Positions 27,102 to 36,427 of a stretch of 64,000 nt of DNA are shown in pieces. A program made the translations under genes and the position numbers. The stretch is taken from positions 1 through 64,000 of the forward strand of contig JAZLLK010000049.1 of NCBI GenBank assembly GCA_045598105.1, written 5' to 3'. Below the pieces are notes generated by a model. It was not told the DNA's origin. It searched no databases and saw nothing but the letters and a program-made list of their open reading frames with translations. This DNA comes from UBA1205 sp045598105 (lineage in GTDB: Bacteria > Bacteroidota > Bacteroidia > Bacteroidales > WCHB1-69). The stretch's first letter is position 1. Every line of letters begins with the position of its first letter.

Positions 27102-28751
27102 ATGTTACAGCATATTCGTATTGAAAATTATACACTTATAGAAAATATTTCCATAGATATTCCTGCCGGCTTTACCGCTATTACAGGTGAAACAGGTGCA
27201 GGCAAATCCATGTTTGTGGGCGCCTTGTCTTTTTTAATGGGGCAGCGTAGCGATACATCAGTACTGAAAGATAAATCAAAAAAAACCATAGTGGAGGCTA
27301 CGTTTGGCGTGGCAGGTTATCAGTTGGAGCCTTTGTTTGAGCAGCTGAATGTAGACTATTATGATGAGTGTATTATTCGTAGGGAAATTACTCCTCAGGG
27401 TAAGTCTCGTACCTTTGTTAATGACACTCCCGTGAGTGCTGCTGATTTAAAGCAAATAACATCACAGTTGATAGACATACATTCGCAACATAGTAATATG
27501 TTGTTGCAAAATAGTGATTTTCAGTTGCTTATTATAGACCAATATGCGAACACCGACACCTTATTGCAAAAGTATAAACATACCTATACACTATGGAAGC
27601 AAATGCAGGCCGATTTGCTGAACATGCAGCAGCAAATTAAAAGTACTGATCGCTCCTATATAGAGTTTTTGGTAAATGAATTGGATAATGCTCACCTGCA
27701 GGCAGGAGAGCAGGCCGAATTGGAAGAACAGTTGCCTGCCTTGCAACATGCCAAAGAAATAGAATGTGAGTTGGGTAAAAGCGTGGATATAATAGACAAC
27801 GCTCCTGTGAATATATTGGCCATGCTTAAGGAGGTAAAACAAAGTGTAAACTCCATAGCCCGCTATGATGATACTTATGAGGAATTAGCTCAAAGGATAC
27901 AGTCACAGCTACTTGATATAGAGGATGTAGCTTATGAACTTAGACGTATGATAGCTAATGTACAGTATAACCCGCAGGAAATAGAGCGTATTACCCTTAG
28001 ATTAGACGAACTTAACAGGCTGGAACAAAAGCATCATGTAAGTTCCGACGAGGAACTGATACAGGTATATGAGCATCTTAATCAGCAGTTAGGCCGTATA
28101 CTTGATAACGCATGTGATGAAGAAAAAATGCAACGTGATATAGCACAAAAGCAGCAGGAACTGGAAGATATGGCTACTCATATATCACAACTGCGACATA
28201 AAGTGCTACCCGATATAGAACGCACCCTGCTGCAGCAGCTGCAGGCTATGAATATGCCCGATGCGCAGGTGAATATATGTATGAATACTTTGCCGGAACT
28301 TACACCTACAGGTATAGACAATTCCCAATTTATGTTCAATGTGAACAAGGGTATGGAAATGCAGGCCATAGCCAAAATAGCCTCCGGCGGTGAATTGTCA
28401 CGTATAATGCTGGCAATAAAGGGACTTATAATAAAGAAAAATGTGCTGCCAACTATTATATTTGATGAAATAGATACCGGCGTATCAGGAGAAGTATCGG
28501 CCAAAATGGGTAACGTAATGAAACAGATAGCAGACTATTGTCAGGTAATAAGTATTACCCATTTGCCGCAGGTAGCAGCCAAAGCCCAACAGCAAATGCT
28601 TATATATAAGCATGCTACCAATACTACCACCCGCACCTGCATTAAGCCGCTTACTTATAGCGAAAGAGTGGAGGAATTGGCCAAAATGATAAGTAATGAA
28701 AATGTAACCGAAGCGGCTATGCTTACCGCCAAAAATTTATTGCAAAGCTGA
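27102..28751 (+). CDS. recN: DNA repair protein RecN
   Basis: Protein of 549 residues from ATG 27102 (MLQHIRIENYTLIENISID); the longer open frame from 27042 only adds sequence overlapping the previous gene. SMC-like ATPase: Walker A GETGAGKS, DIHSQHSNMLLQ, two long coiled-coil arms (about 160-350), ABC signature ASGGELSRIMLA and Walker B IIFDEIDTGVSG. It acts in repair of double-strand breaks by recombination. The stop codon shares a base with the next start (TGATG). Confidence 0.95.
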   Translation: MLQHIRIENYTLIENISIDIPAGFTAITGETGAGKSMFVGALSFLMGQRSDTSVLKDKSKKTIVEATFGVAGYQLEPLFEQLNVDYYDECIIRREITPQGKSRTFVNDTPVSAADLKQITSQLIDIHSQHSNMLLQNSDFQLLIIDQYANTDTLLQKYKHTYTLWKQMQADLLNMQQQIKSTDRSYIEFLVNELDNAHLQAGEQAELEEQLPALQHAKEIECELGKSVDIIDNAPVNILAMLKEVKQSVNSIARYDDTYEELAQRIQSQLLDIEDVAYELRRMIANVQYNPQEIERITLRLDELNRLEQKHHVSSDEELIQVYEHLNQQLGRILDNACDEEKMQRDIAQKQQELEDMATHISQLRHKVLPDIERTLLQQLQAMNMPDAQVNICMNTLPELTPTGIDNSQFMFNVNKGMEMQAIAKIASGGELSRIMLAIKGLIIKKNVLPTIIFDEIDTGVSGEVSAKMGNVMKQIADYCQVISITHLPQVAAKAQQQMLIYKHATNTTTRTCIKPLTYSERVEELAKMISNENVTEAAMLTAKNLLQS

Positions 28752-29275
28752 TGAAATCCACCCTTCCTTCTGAAGCCTTGCAGTTTTGTCCCTTTTGCGG
28801 CAGCAAAAATTTTATATGGGACAATGTAAATGCGCATACCTGTCTGGATTGCGGTAATAAATTATATACCAATGCCGCAGGAGCTACCATAGCCCTCATA
28901 CACAATAAGAATAAAGAATTATTGTTTACCATACGTAAATATCCGCCGGCAAAAGGTTCTCTGGACTTACCGGGCGGCTTTATTAATGTAGGTGAAACAG
29001 CCGAAAATGGCGTAATACGTGAGGTAAAAGAAGAATTAAACCTGAACGTTGCCTCATTGAAATATTTTACCTCATTGCCCAATACCTATCAATATAAGGG
29101 ACTTACCTATTTTACCATAGACATGGTGTTTATATGTGAAGTGGAAAGCCTGTTGCCTCTACAGGCCAATGATGATGTGGCTCACTATTGTTTTATGCCT
29201 GTACATAAGGTGAATTTGAATGATATAGGTTTGCATTCGGTGCGTAGGCTGGTGCAGCAGTTACAGGAAAAATAA
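28751..29275 (+). CDS. Nudix hydrolase with N-terminal zinc ribbon
   Basis: Protein of 174 residues. Two CxxC pairs (CPFC and CLDC) form a zinc ribbon in the first 35 residues. The Nudix box follows the pattern G-x5-E-x7-REVKEEL within GGFINVGETAENGVIREVKEEL. The layout resembles NADH-pyrophosphatase-like and ADP-ribose-type Nudix proteins, but the substrate cannot be assigned. It overlaps the recN stop by one base and completes the operon. Confidence 0.9.
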   Translation: MKSTLPSEALQFCPFCGSKNFIWDNVNAHTCLDCGNKLYTNAAGATIALIHNKNKELLFTIRKYPPAKGSLDLPGGFINVGETAENGVIREVKEELNLNVASLKYFTSLPNTYQYKGLTYFTIDMVFICEVESLLPLQANDDVAHYCFMPVHKVNLNDIGLHSVRRLVQQLQEK

Positions 29276-29286
29276 TTTTACTCTCC

Positions 29287-29319
29287 TTGTCAGTTACATG
29301 CAAATTATTAGTACATTTG
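29287..29319 (+). promoter_or_regulatory. Promoter for the VanX-like gene
   Basis: TTG at 29287-29289 is followed after 22 bases by TACATTTG at 29312-29319, close to the Bacteroidota consensus. The leader would be about 95 bases. Confidence 0.5.
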
Positions 29320-29421
29320 CCATATGGGCATATAGTTTGTGCTTTTAAATGTAGCATTTTGATAGCTTGCTATATATGTTAGTATTCATTTTAATATAAT
29401 ATTATAAAACAGACGTAAAAA

Positions 29422-30132
29422 ATGAAAAAATATGTTTTGCTTTTGGCTTCGGCCTTAATTATGGTGTCATGTAAACCCAAGCAGGAATCCCCGAATCCCG
29501 CCCCGACCGTAGTTCCTGAAATGGACACTACCGATTTTGTGCATATTGCCGATGTGGTTCCTGATGTGATATATGAAATACGATATTACAGTACCTATAA
29601 TTTTGTGGGTACCCGCATTGACGGATATGAAGCTCCGGTGGCTTTGCTTACCAAAGAGGCTGCCAATGCTCTTAAAAAGGCCGGTGATATATTAAAAAAC
29701 AAAGGTTACAGGCTGAAAATATTTGATGCCTACAGGCCGCAAACTGCCGTAAATCATTTTATCCGTTGGGCTGAAGATGTGGAGGATACCGCTATGAAGC
29801 AGTACTTTTATCCTGATGTGGATAAAAGTAAATTATTTGAATTGGAGTTTATATGTGCCCGCTCAGGTCATAGCCGCGGCAGCACCGTGGACCTCACCCT
29901 TTTTGACATGCACACCGAAAGAGAAGTGGATATGGGCGGCACCTTTGACTGGTTTGGTGAGCAGTCGTATCCTACCTATACTAATATCACGGACGAACAA
30001 ATGCAAATGCGTAATCTGCTCCGTTATGCTATGATGGAAGCAGGCTTTAAACCATTTGAAACCGAATGGTGGCATTTTACCTTAAAAGATGAACCTTATC
30101 CTGATACCTATTTTGACTTTCCCGTAAAGTAA
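29422..30132 (+). CDS. VanX-like D-Ala-D-Ala dipeptidase, lipoprotein
   Basis: Protein of 236 residues with lipobox IMVSC (Cys17). It belongs to peptidase family M15D: YEIRYYSTYNFVG near the start, the zinc motif SGHSRGSTVDLTL (His and Asp ligands) and EWWHF (catalytic Glu and third ligand His). VanX and DdpX split D-alanyl-D-alanine. Here the enzyme is anchored in the envelope and no van genes are near, so a cell-wall turnover role is more likely than vancomycin resistance. Confidence 0.9.
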   Translation: MKKYVLLLASALIMVSCKPKQESPNPAPTVVPEMDTTDFVHIADVVPDVIYEIRYYSTYNFVGTRIDGYEAPVALLTKEAANALKKAGDILKNKGYRLKIFDAYRPQTAVNHFIRWAEDVEDTAMKQYFYPDVDKSKLFELEFICARSGHSRGSTVDLTLFDMHTEREVDMGGTFDWFGEQSYPTYTNITDEQMQMRNLLRYAMMEAGFKPFETEWWHFTLKDEPYPDTYFDFPVK

Positions 30133-30157
30133 TAGATTGTAGTAAATAAATTATAAT

Positions 30158-30348
30158 ATGTTGAAACATATTGTTATAGTGAGCTTGTCGGTCATGTTGC
30201 AGGTAACGGCACTATGTCAACAATGTGTAGTGCAGGGACACGTGCATGACGAGAGGGCATTCCCATAGAATATGCTTCGGTAACAATAGCCAATGATAGT
30301 GTATATATAGGTGGTAGTATTACTAATGAAAAAGGAGAATTTGCTTGA
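30158..30348 (+). pseudogene. Remnant of a TonB-receptor-like N-terminus (carboxypeptidase-regulatory domain)
   Basis: ATG 30158 starts a signal peptide (MLKHIVIVSLSVMLQ) and the strand VVQGHVHDE. One frameshift near 30255 moves the frame to GIPIEYASVTIANDSVYIGGSITNEKGEFA and a stop at 30346. This is the start of the beta-sandwich domain found at the front of many outer-membrane receptors, here cut to about 60 codons. Everything downstream of the domain is missing. Confidence 0.7.
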
Positions 30349-30408
30349 TGTATCCTTATTTTTACTAATTGTGCGGTCTAAAACTATGGGTACAATATAG
30401 GCGTAACT

Positions 30409-31848
30409 ATGAGTAAAAGATATATAATAATAATGTGTGTAATGATAGTAGTGTGTGCCCATGCACAAAATACGTGTATTTCGGCTTCTACTATGCCCGT
30501 AGCATTTAATGAGGGAGTGGATCTTATGGCCATGCTATGGCATTTGGCCGGTGATCGTACTTATAATCAGTGTAAAGTAACTGCTTATATTGCACAGGCC
30601 GATGCGTATTTTGCTCCTTATAAGGAGCACCCAGCCGTAGTAAAGGCCCGCGAGTATTATCAGCAGGGCTTAGGCTATGACGCTGTAGCAGGCTACGGAT
30701 TGCATTTGACCCTATCACCTCAGGGGCATGTGGGTTTTAATGAGCTTATGAACGGTTGTAGTGATGGCTCCTTTAGTCGATGGAGTAAACAACAGCAGTA
30801 CGAAATGTTACCCTTGGTAGAGGATTTTTATAATACAAGCCGTTTTCATGAGTGGTATATGAGTACGGTTTCGGTGCAAAATGAGGCTATACAGGCTTTT
30901 AAAAAAGTGACAGAGCAATTGGATATGCCTTGGATATGCGATTTTTTTGGCCATAAATTGCAAGGAACACAGTTTCAAATAGTATTGAGCATATTGTGTG
31001 GAGTGAATAATTACGGCTGTTCTACCACCCTTACCAATGGTGACGAATTGTTAAGCCCTGTTATAAGCTGCTGTATGGAAAATGATGACGGAAGTCTTTA
31101 CTATAATCCCGATGTAGTGTTGCCTATAGTGGTGCATGAATTTTGTCATGCCTATTGCAATCCGCTTAATGCCATGTATGAAAAATATATGCAAAAAACA
31201 GTCAATGCCGTGTATGAACTGCAAAAGGAAAAACTGGTACCCATGGCTTATACTACCCCTAAAATTATGTTGGATGAAACCTTTGTACGCTCCTGCGTAA
31301 TACGTTATCAATTGGCACATGATTCAGCCTTAAGTGCCAATAAACTTTTGGCAGAGCCTATGAACATGGGCTTTGTTTTGGCATCGGATATGGTAGCAGC
31401 ATTGGGTAAATATGAGCAGCAAAGGAGTAAGTACCCGGCTATGAAGAACTTTATGCCTGCCTATGTAAAGGCAGTGAATGCATTCCCGTATAAACAATTG
31501 GCCAAAATAATGGCTCACGCCGCTAAAAATAATGCAACCTATACCTGTAATATTAAGGACGGTGACACCCAAGTACCCAGTGGTGAGTTCGATATGGTAA
31601 TTACTTTCAGTAAACCTGTTTGTCCTACCATTTCACTGGGGTATGGCCGCGAAAAAGGCCAATTTATTTCATTGGCTTATGGTATGTCGTCGGTTAGCTG
31701 GGACGATAGCGGTACGGTGCTTACGGTTACCCTTGATTTGGAACCGCATACCACCTATTCCTTCTCCATATTAGGACAAAATTATAAAACAACCGATGGC
31801 TATACTGCCGGAAATACACAGTATATAGACTTTACTACAGGAGAATAA
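30409..31848 (+). CDS. DUF4932-type secreted metallopeptidase with C-terminal Ig-like domain
   Basis: Protein of 479 residues with signal peptide (MSKRYIIIMCVMIVVCAHAQ). The zinc motif HEFCH lies in PIVVHEFCHAYCNP at about 243-247, and ETFVRSCVIRY downstream may give a third ligand. The region resembles DUF4932. The last 100 residues (GEFDMVITFSKPVC to YIDFTTGE) look like a bacterial Ig-like domain of the SbsA type. It is probably periplasmic or exported; substrate unknown. It forms a short run with the small barrel gene 7 bases downstream. Confidence 0.75.
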   Translation: MSKRYIIIMCVMIVVCAHAQNTCISASTMPVAFNEGVDLMAMLWHLAGDRTYNQCKVTAYIAQADAYFAPYKEHPAVVKAREYYQQGLGYDAVAGYGLHLTLSPQGHVGFNELMNGCSDGSFSRWSKQQQYEMLPLVEDFYNTSRFHEWYMSTVSVQNEAIQAFKKVTEQLDMPWICDFFGHKLQGTQFQIVLSILCGVNNYGCSTTLTNGDELLSPVISCCMENDDGSLYYNPDVVLPIVVHEFCHAYCNPLNAMYEKYMQKTVNAVYELQKEKLVPMAYTTPKIMLDETFVRSCVIRYQLAHDSALSANKLLAEPMNMGFVLASDMVAALGKYEQQRSKYPAMKNFMPAYVKAVNAFPYKQLAKIMAHAAKNNATYTCNIKDGDTQVPSGEFDMVITFSKPVCPTISLGYGREKGQFISLAYGMSSVSWDDSGTVLTVTLDLEPHTTYSFSILGQNYKTTDGYTAGNTQYIDFTTGE

Positions 31849-31855
31849 TGTGTGA

Positions 31856-32353
31856 ATGAATAAAAAATACAAATATATATATAATAGAGTGAAAAATATA
31901 ATAATTTGTCTGCTTCTTTCAGCTATGGCAGTGAATGTAAGTGCTAAAAAACTTCAACCGTTTGTGTTTACATCGGGCGCCTATATTAGAGTAGGAGTCG
32001 GGTATTATGCCGATGTGAACATAGGAGCCGGTTACACTTTCCCTTTTAGATTATCGGTGGGCGGAGAGCTTACTACGTGGTCAATGTTTTGCGGAAAAGG
32101 TATTGTGGCTGACATTAGGTACAGGTTTCTTAATAAGCAGTTTTCACCATTCATTAGTGCCAAAGCCGGTTATGCTTTGCTGGGGCAAACATACGATTAT
32201 AAAACTTATAGCGGTTTTATATATAGCAGCATGGCAGGCTTGAGTTGGCGATGGTTAGATGTGGGTGCAGGAGTGGCCTATGATAGTTTTTATGGGGTAT
32301 ATCCTATGGCCAATATCAGCTATACATTCATTATTAAAAAGAAAGAAAAGTAG
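31856..32353 (+). CDS. Small outer-membrane beta-barrel-like protein, unknown
   Basis: Protein of 165 residues. Basic N-terminus and signal peptide ending near VSAK (about 31). The mature part is built from alternating strands (AYIRVGVGYYADVNIGAGY, RLSVGGELTTW, WLDVGAGVAYDSFYGVY) and ends NISYTFIIKKKEK. It resembles small eight-strand barrels, but no family is recognised. It follows the DUF4932 gene closely. Confidence 0.65.
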   Translation: MNKKYKYIYNRVKNIIICLLLSAMAVNVSAKKLQPFVFTSGAYIRVGVGYYADVNIGAGYTFPFRLSVGGELTTWSMFCGKGIVADIRYRFLNKQFSPFISAKAGYALLGQTYDYKTYSGFIYSSMAGLSWRWLDVGAGVAYDSFYGVYPMANISYTFIIKKKEK

Positions 32354-32388
32354 TAGGATAACTATAATAGTATTTAAAGTGTAAGCAT

Positions 32389-33423
32389 ATGGAAACCGAT
32401 AGAATATATTTGCGACGGTGGCAGCTATCCGATGCGGAGGTTCTGTATAAATATGCTTCGCATCCCGAAGTGGGGCCGCAGGCCGGATGGGCTCCGCATA
32501 AGAGTGTGGAAGAAAGCCGATATATTATAAGTGAAGTGTTTGGCTGTGATACCATGTGGGCCATAGTGTGGAAGGCAGGCGGGGAACCTATAGGCTGTGT
32601 GGGCTATTTGCCTGCAGGAGCAGGCAATATAAGCATGGGTGAGCATGATGGTGAAGTGGGCTATTGGGTAGCCCGCCCCTATTGGAATAAAGGTATATGT
32701 ACCGAAGCATTGCAATTAGTAATAGACTATTGTTTCAATAAAAAAAAACTGCATATGCTGTGGGGCATTTACTTTACCGATAATCCGGCGTCGGGCAGGG
32801 TAATGGAAAAATGCGGTTTTACTGTTACCGGCAGGCCGAGCTATTACCCTCATTTGTACGGAGGCAGTGAGCGGCCGGTGCATATATTAAAATTAGAACG
32901 CCCCCATGCAAATATACGGCCAGTGAACACCATAAGTATAAGGCCTGCATGTGAAGAAGATTATGCATGGGTATTATGTATCAATAAAGATAATGTGAAG
33001 GTGCTTTCACCTATGAATACCGACAGAATACTCCTGTTGTCCTCTATGACGGAGCAGTTTCTTATAGCGGAAGTAAACGGTAACCCTGCCGCCTTCATTA
33101 TGACATTCAGAGAAGAAGCCAAAGCCTATGATAGTGAAAATTATCAATGGTTTAGCGCAAAGTATAGTTCGTTCTTATACGTGGATAGAATAGTCGTAGC
33201 CGACCCTTATCGTAATATAGGAGTGGGTAGTGCACTGTATCAAGCTGTTTTTGAGCATGCAAAGAATACACACGTGCCATATATTACCTGTGAAATAGAT
33301 ACCATTCCTTATAATGAAGTAAGCTTCCATTTTCATAAAAAAATGGGCTTTCATGAAGTGGGTACACAGCATGTGCAGTTGAATAATGTAACGGTATCAC
33401 TGCAGGAGTGTGTAGTAGAATAG
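32389..33423 (+). CDS. Tandem GNAT acetyltransferase (two domains)
   Basis: Protein of 344 residues with two GNAT domains in one chain. Domain one (1-175) is RimJ/RimL-like: RIYLRRWQLSDAEVLYKYASHPEV, GYWVARPYWNKGICTEAL and NPASGRVMEKCGF. Domain two (about 180-344) begins ISIRPACEEDYAWV and has DRIVVADPYRNIGVGSALY, the acetyl-CoA loop, then FHKKMGFHEVG. Both keep the acetyl-CoA binding segment. Targets are unknown; domain one may modify proteins or small molecules. Confidence 0.88.
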   Translation: METDRIYLRRWQLSDAEVLYKYASHPEVGPQAGWAPHKSVEESRYIISEVFGCDTMWAIVWKAGGEPIGCVGYLPAGAGNISMGEHDGEVGYWVARPYWNKGICTEALQLVIDYCFNKKKLHMLWGIYFTDNPASGRVMEKCGFTVTGRPSYYPHLYGGSERPVHILKLERPHANIRPVNTISIRPACEEDYAWVLCINKDNVKVLSPMNTDRILLLSSMTEQFLIAEVNGNPAAFIMTFREEAKAYDSENYQWFSAKYSSFLYVDRIVVADPYRNIGVGSALYQAVFEHAKNTHVPYITCEIDTIPYNEVSFHFHKKMGFHEVGTQHVQLNNVTVSLQECVVE

Positions 33424-33608
33424 TGTAATGGCGTTAGGAAAGTTATATTACAAAAAAAATGATATTATAGCATATAAAGAATAAAAAAATGCTACCTTTA
33501 CATTTAAAATAATTATGGATACCTCTAAGAATAGATAAAATTTTAATAACCATACAATAAGAGTTTGTTTTGTTTGTTATATAATTGAAATTCAGAAAGA
33601 AATGTTGT

Positions 33609-34211
33609 GTATAAATACAAAGCGACAGTATGCAAAACATTGTTTGATGAAGAGAACAGACAAGAAAAACTTTCCATGATAGGCAATCCGTTGGAAAAAT
33701 TATCAAAAACAGTAGATTTTGAGATGTTCCGTTTCTGATTTGGAGGAAACTGTATTGAATAAGGACAAAAAGTGCAAGGTAGAGACAAAACCATATCAAA
33801 GGAAATATAAGAAGTAAATTGATAATCAGTCATGAAGCCACCACTGCCTCAACACACAATTCACAATCATCAGACAATTTTGCTTGCAGAAAAGGATAAG
33901 GGACAGAATTTATATGTAGACCGTGCCTATGTGGGACAGGGAGAGATACTGAAGAAATATGATGTAAAAAACAGAATATGTGAAAAGAGGTATAGAGGGC
34001 ACCCGTTAACAGAGGAACAAAAGGAAAACAATAGGATAAAATCTCATACACGCTGTTTGGCAGAACACATATTTGGTTTTATGGAATGTGTTATGAATAA
34101 GTTATTTATTAGTACCATTGGATAGCAAGGACAAAATCAGTAATAGGAATGAACAGTTTGACTTATAATATGTTCCGATACGAACAAATAGTATGTTTGA
34201 ACCTTTTTTAA
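33609..34211 (+). pseudogene. IS5-family transposase remnant
   Basis: Pieces of one transposase are spread over three frames. The N-terminal part includes GNPLEKLSKTVDFEMF near 33683-33735, then LEETVLNKDKK in another frame. The C-terminal part is at 33832-34125 (YVDRAYVGQGEILKKY, GHPLTEEQKENNRIKSHTR, EHIFGF). A last piece, VIGMNSLTYNMFRYEQIV, ends at 34211. The middle with the first catalytic Asp is missing and several frameshifts are present. The element is dead. I could not identify its terminal repeats. Confidence 0.75.
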
Positions 34212-34448
34212 TCATAAGTATTATAGATATAACTAATTGACATATAATACAATACAGTATAATATAAAATAAAAATAGAACAAAGGTGGATTTGCATTAA
34301 AATTTTATTTAACTTTGCAAATTGCAAAAAAAACTTTTGTCGTGGTTTGGATAGTTCTGATACAGCCTCTGCTGTCAAAAACTGCAATGAAAGGAAAAAT
34401 TAGTAAAATTTAGAGGTTGCCTTTAATACGTATTTGAACACAGCGAAA

Positions 34449-34455
34449 AATACTA
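34449..34455 (+). repeat. Possible target-site duplication, left of the IS4-like element
   Basis: AATACTA occurs here and again at 35748-35754, immediately outside the two ends of the IS4-like element. It is short enough that chance must be kept in mind. Confidence 0.4.
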
Positions 34456-35747
34456 TTGTCCCGTTAAAGTTGGTGAATCGCTCTTTGAAATAATTGAAAT
34501 ATAGTTTTTAAGATATTTTTTTGTAAGTCAACGGATTTGAATTTGTACCTTTGCGGCATAATTCATTTGTTGCGTATGTTTCAAAACAAATTTGTTTTCG
34601 CTCACATATTTTCATTCCTTGATGGGAATCACTTCAATTACCTTGTTAGCAGGTATGAAGAAGATTGCTACGTCAAGAACTTCAGTTGCTGGAATCAGCT
34701 CATGGCTCTCATGTTTGGACAACTCTTCAATCGTGAAAGTTTACGTGATGTTGATGTTGGAGGCTCATCGTTCAAAATGCTATCATCTTGGCAAGGGTTG
34801 CAAACCTATCGCCACAACGGCATTTGCTTCTGCCAATCAGAATCAAGACTACCGCATCTTCAAGGATTTTGCCTTCTTCATGATAGAGCAAGTCGGAAAG
34901 AAACGTATAACGGATATCTTCAAACTTAAAGGTAATGTGTACGCATTCAATTCAACAACGATTCCACTATGTTTGTCTGTCTTTTGGTGGACCAAGTTTC
35001 GAAAAAAGAGGGGGGGGGCAAATCGCATGTGCTCTACGACTTGAAATCTCAGGTTCCTGTATTCTGTCAAATTACAACTGCATCGGTTCACGATTCTAAA
35101 GCAATGAAGGAGATACCTTACGAATCAGGTTCTTACTACGTGTTCGGCCGGAGTTACAACGCATTTAGAAAGCTTTTCAAAATCAACCAACATGAATCAT
35201 ATTTCGTGGTTTGTGCCAAAAAGAACCCGTAGTACAAATGCCTGAAGTGGAGAAGAGAATGCCGAAGAACGTTCTATCGGACGCAGAAATCGAACTGACG
35301 GATATTAACACACAGAAGAGACATCCCGTGAAACTTCGTTTGGTCCGGTTCTATGACGAAGAGCATAACCGGGCATTTTCTTTTCTGACCAATGCCTTCC
35401 ACCTCACATCACTTGAAGTTGCAGACCTTTATAAAAATCGCTGGCAGATTGAGTTGTTCTTCAAATGGCTCAAGCAACACCTCAATATTAAGAAATTATG
35501 GGGCACTGCAGAAAATGCTGTGAGAATACAAATTGCTTCCGCAATTAGAACATACTGCTTAGTTGCCATCGTGCAGCATGACATGCAGCTGAAACGGTCA
35601 ACTTATGAGCTTCTACAAATATTGAGTATCTCGCTCACAGGCACGACTCCGCTCAGAGATCTTTGTGAAAAGACTCATTTCAATGATGTTAAAGTCCCTT
35701 ATATCGCGGGTATTTGATTATGTTTAAACTCGTCCCGATTTTAACGG
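34456..35747 (+). mobile_element. IS4-family-like insertion sequence, inactive
   Basis: About 1.29 kb. Candidate imperfect terminal inverted repeats share CCGTTAAA (34461-34468) with TTTAACGG (35740-35747) and weaker flanking matches. The element holds one transposase reading frame broken by frameshifts and a 7-base direct repeat flanks it. The left end carries a promoter-like sequence (TTTG near 34520 and TACCTTTG at 34546-34553). Exact ends are inferred. Confidence 0.65.
34576..35717 (+). pseudogene. IS4-family transposase, frameshifted and catalytically damaged
   Basis: The protein can be read as MFQNKFVFAHIFSFLD, CWNQLMALMFGQLFNRESLRDV, then in another frame KCYHLGKGCKPIATTAF to KGNVYAFNSTTIPLCLSVFWW. 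After a run of nine G (35010-35018) it continues SHVLYDLKSQVPVFCQITTASVHDSK. A premature TAG at about 35230 separates the last part, which keeps the IS4 Y-x2-R-x3-E-x6-K pattern in LYKNRWQIELFFKWLKQ. Two positions that are normally the catalytic Asp, FDSTT and FDRGY, read FNSTT and FGRSY. The transposase is therefore inactive on several counts. Confidence 0.85.
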
Positions 35748-35754
35748 AATACTA
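35748..35754 (+). repeat. Possible target-site duplication, right of the IS4-like element
   Basis: Second AATACTA copy; its last base directly precedes the ATG of the acetyltransferase gene. Confidence 0.4.
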
Positions 35755-36414
35755 ATGAATAAAATTATATTTATATCACATATGATAATGAAGCAGGAAA
35801 CAGACCCTAAAACTACTACAAGGGCACAGGCTTTTGACCTGTGGATGACGTCTCCAATGCCCATGGTTACGCTTACCAAAACCTTTGATGTAACGCATGT
35901 GCGAAGAGTAGCAGAGAATAATGGCTGGAAATTCAATATGCTTATGTGCTGGTGCATAGGTAAGGCCGCCGGCCAAATAGATGAAATGTTCCTTTTGCCG
36001 GAACACGGCAGGCTGTACCGGTATGACCGTATAGCCATAAATGTAATAGTCAATAATAAAAAAGGCGGTATTAATTCGTGTGATATCGCTTATGATGATG
36101 ATATAGAGCAGTTTAATAAGGAGTATGTGCGTCTTACCTTATGTGCCGCCGAAAATTGTGAAAGCATCCTGTTAAATGATACTATGATAGTGGGGACGTC
36201 TGCATTGGTGCACACCGAACTGGATAGCATTATTAATCAGTATACCGATAAATTTACCAATCCTATGGTTATGTGGGGTAAATATCGAAAAAAATGCTTC
36301 AAAACCACACTTCCCATCTCGTTTCAATATCATCATGTGCAAATGGATGGAGGGCAGGGAGCGGCATTTTTAGCCTTGCTGCAAGATGAAATGAAAAAAA
36401 TAGAAAAAAAATAA
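35755..36414 (+). CDS. CatA-like O-acetyltransferase
   Basis: Protein of 219 residues with the chloramphenicol-acetyltransferase fold. The catalytic motif HHxxxDG is present in QYHHVQMDGGQGAAF, and WKFNMLMCWCIGKAA and YDRIAINVIV match family segments. Resistance is not implied: many such proteins in Bacteroidota have no known antibiotic substrate. The first ATG directly abuts the inserted IS4-like element, so its original 5' region may have been displaced; internal starts at 35782 or 35788 (MKQETDPKTT) are possible and give a more typical N-terminus. Confidence 0.8.
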   Translation: MNKIIFISHMIMKQETDPKTTTRAQAFDLWMTSPMPMVTLTKTFDVTHVRRVAENNGWKFNMLMCWCIGKAAGQIDEMFLLPEHGRLYRYDRIAINVIVNNKKGGINSCDIAYDDDIEQFNKEYVRLTLCAAENCESILLNDTMIVGTSALVHTELDSIINQYTDKFTNPMVMWGKYRKKCFKTTLPISFQYHHVQMDGGQGAAFLALLQDEMKKIEKK

Positions 36415-36427
36415 TAGAAAATACCAA

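Noticed and set aside
29422..30132. Vancomycin resistance gene
   Set aside because: The protein is VanX-like, but it is a lipoprotein with no vanH or ligase partner, so wall turnover is more likely.
33443..33833. Minus-strand open frames of 96-118 codons
   Set aside because: They are antisense to the IS5-like remnant whose true fragments read on the plus strand.
35755..36414. Chloramphenicol resistance gene
   Set aside because: The fold motif is present, but many CatA-like proteins in this phylum have no known antibiotic substrate.
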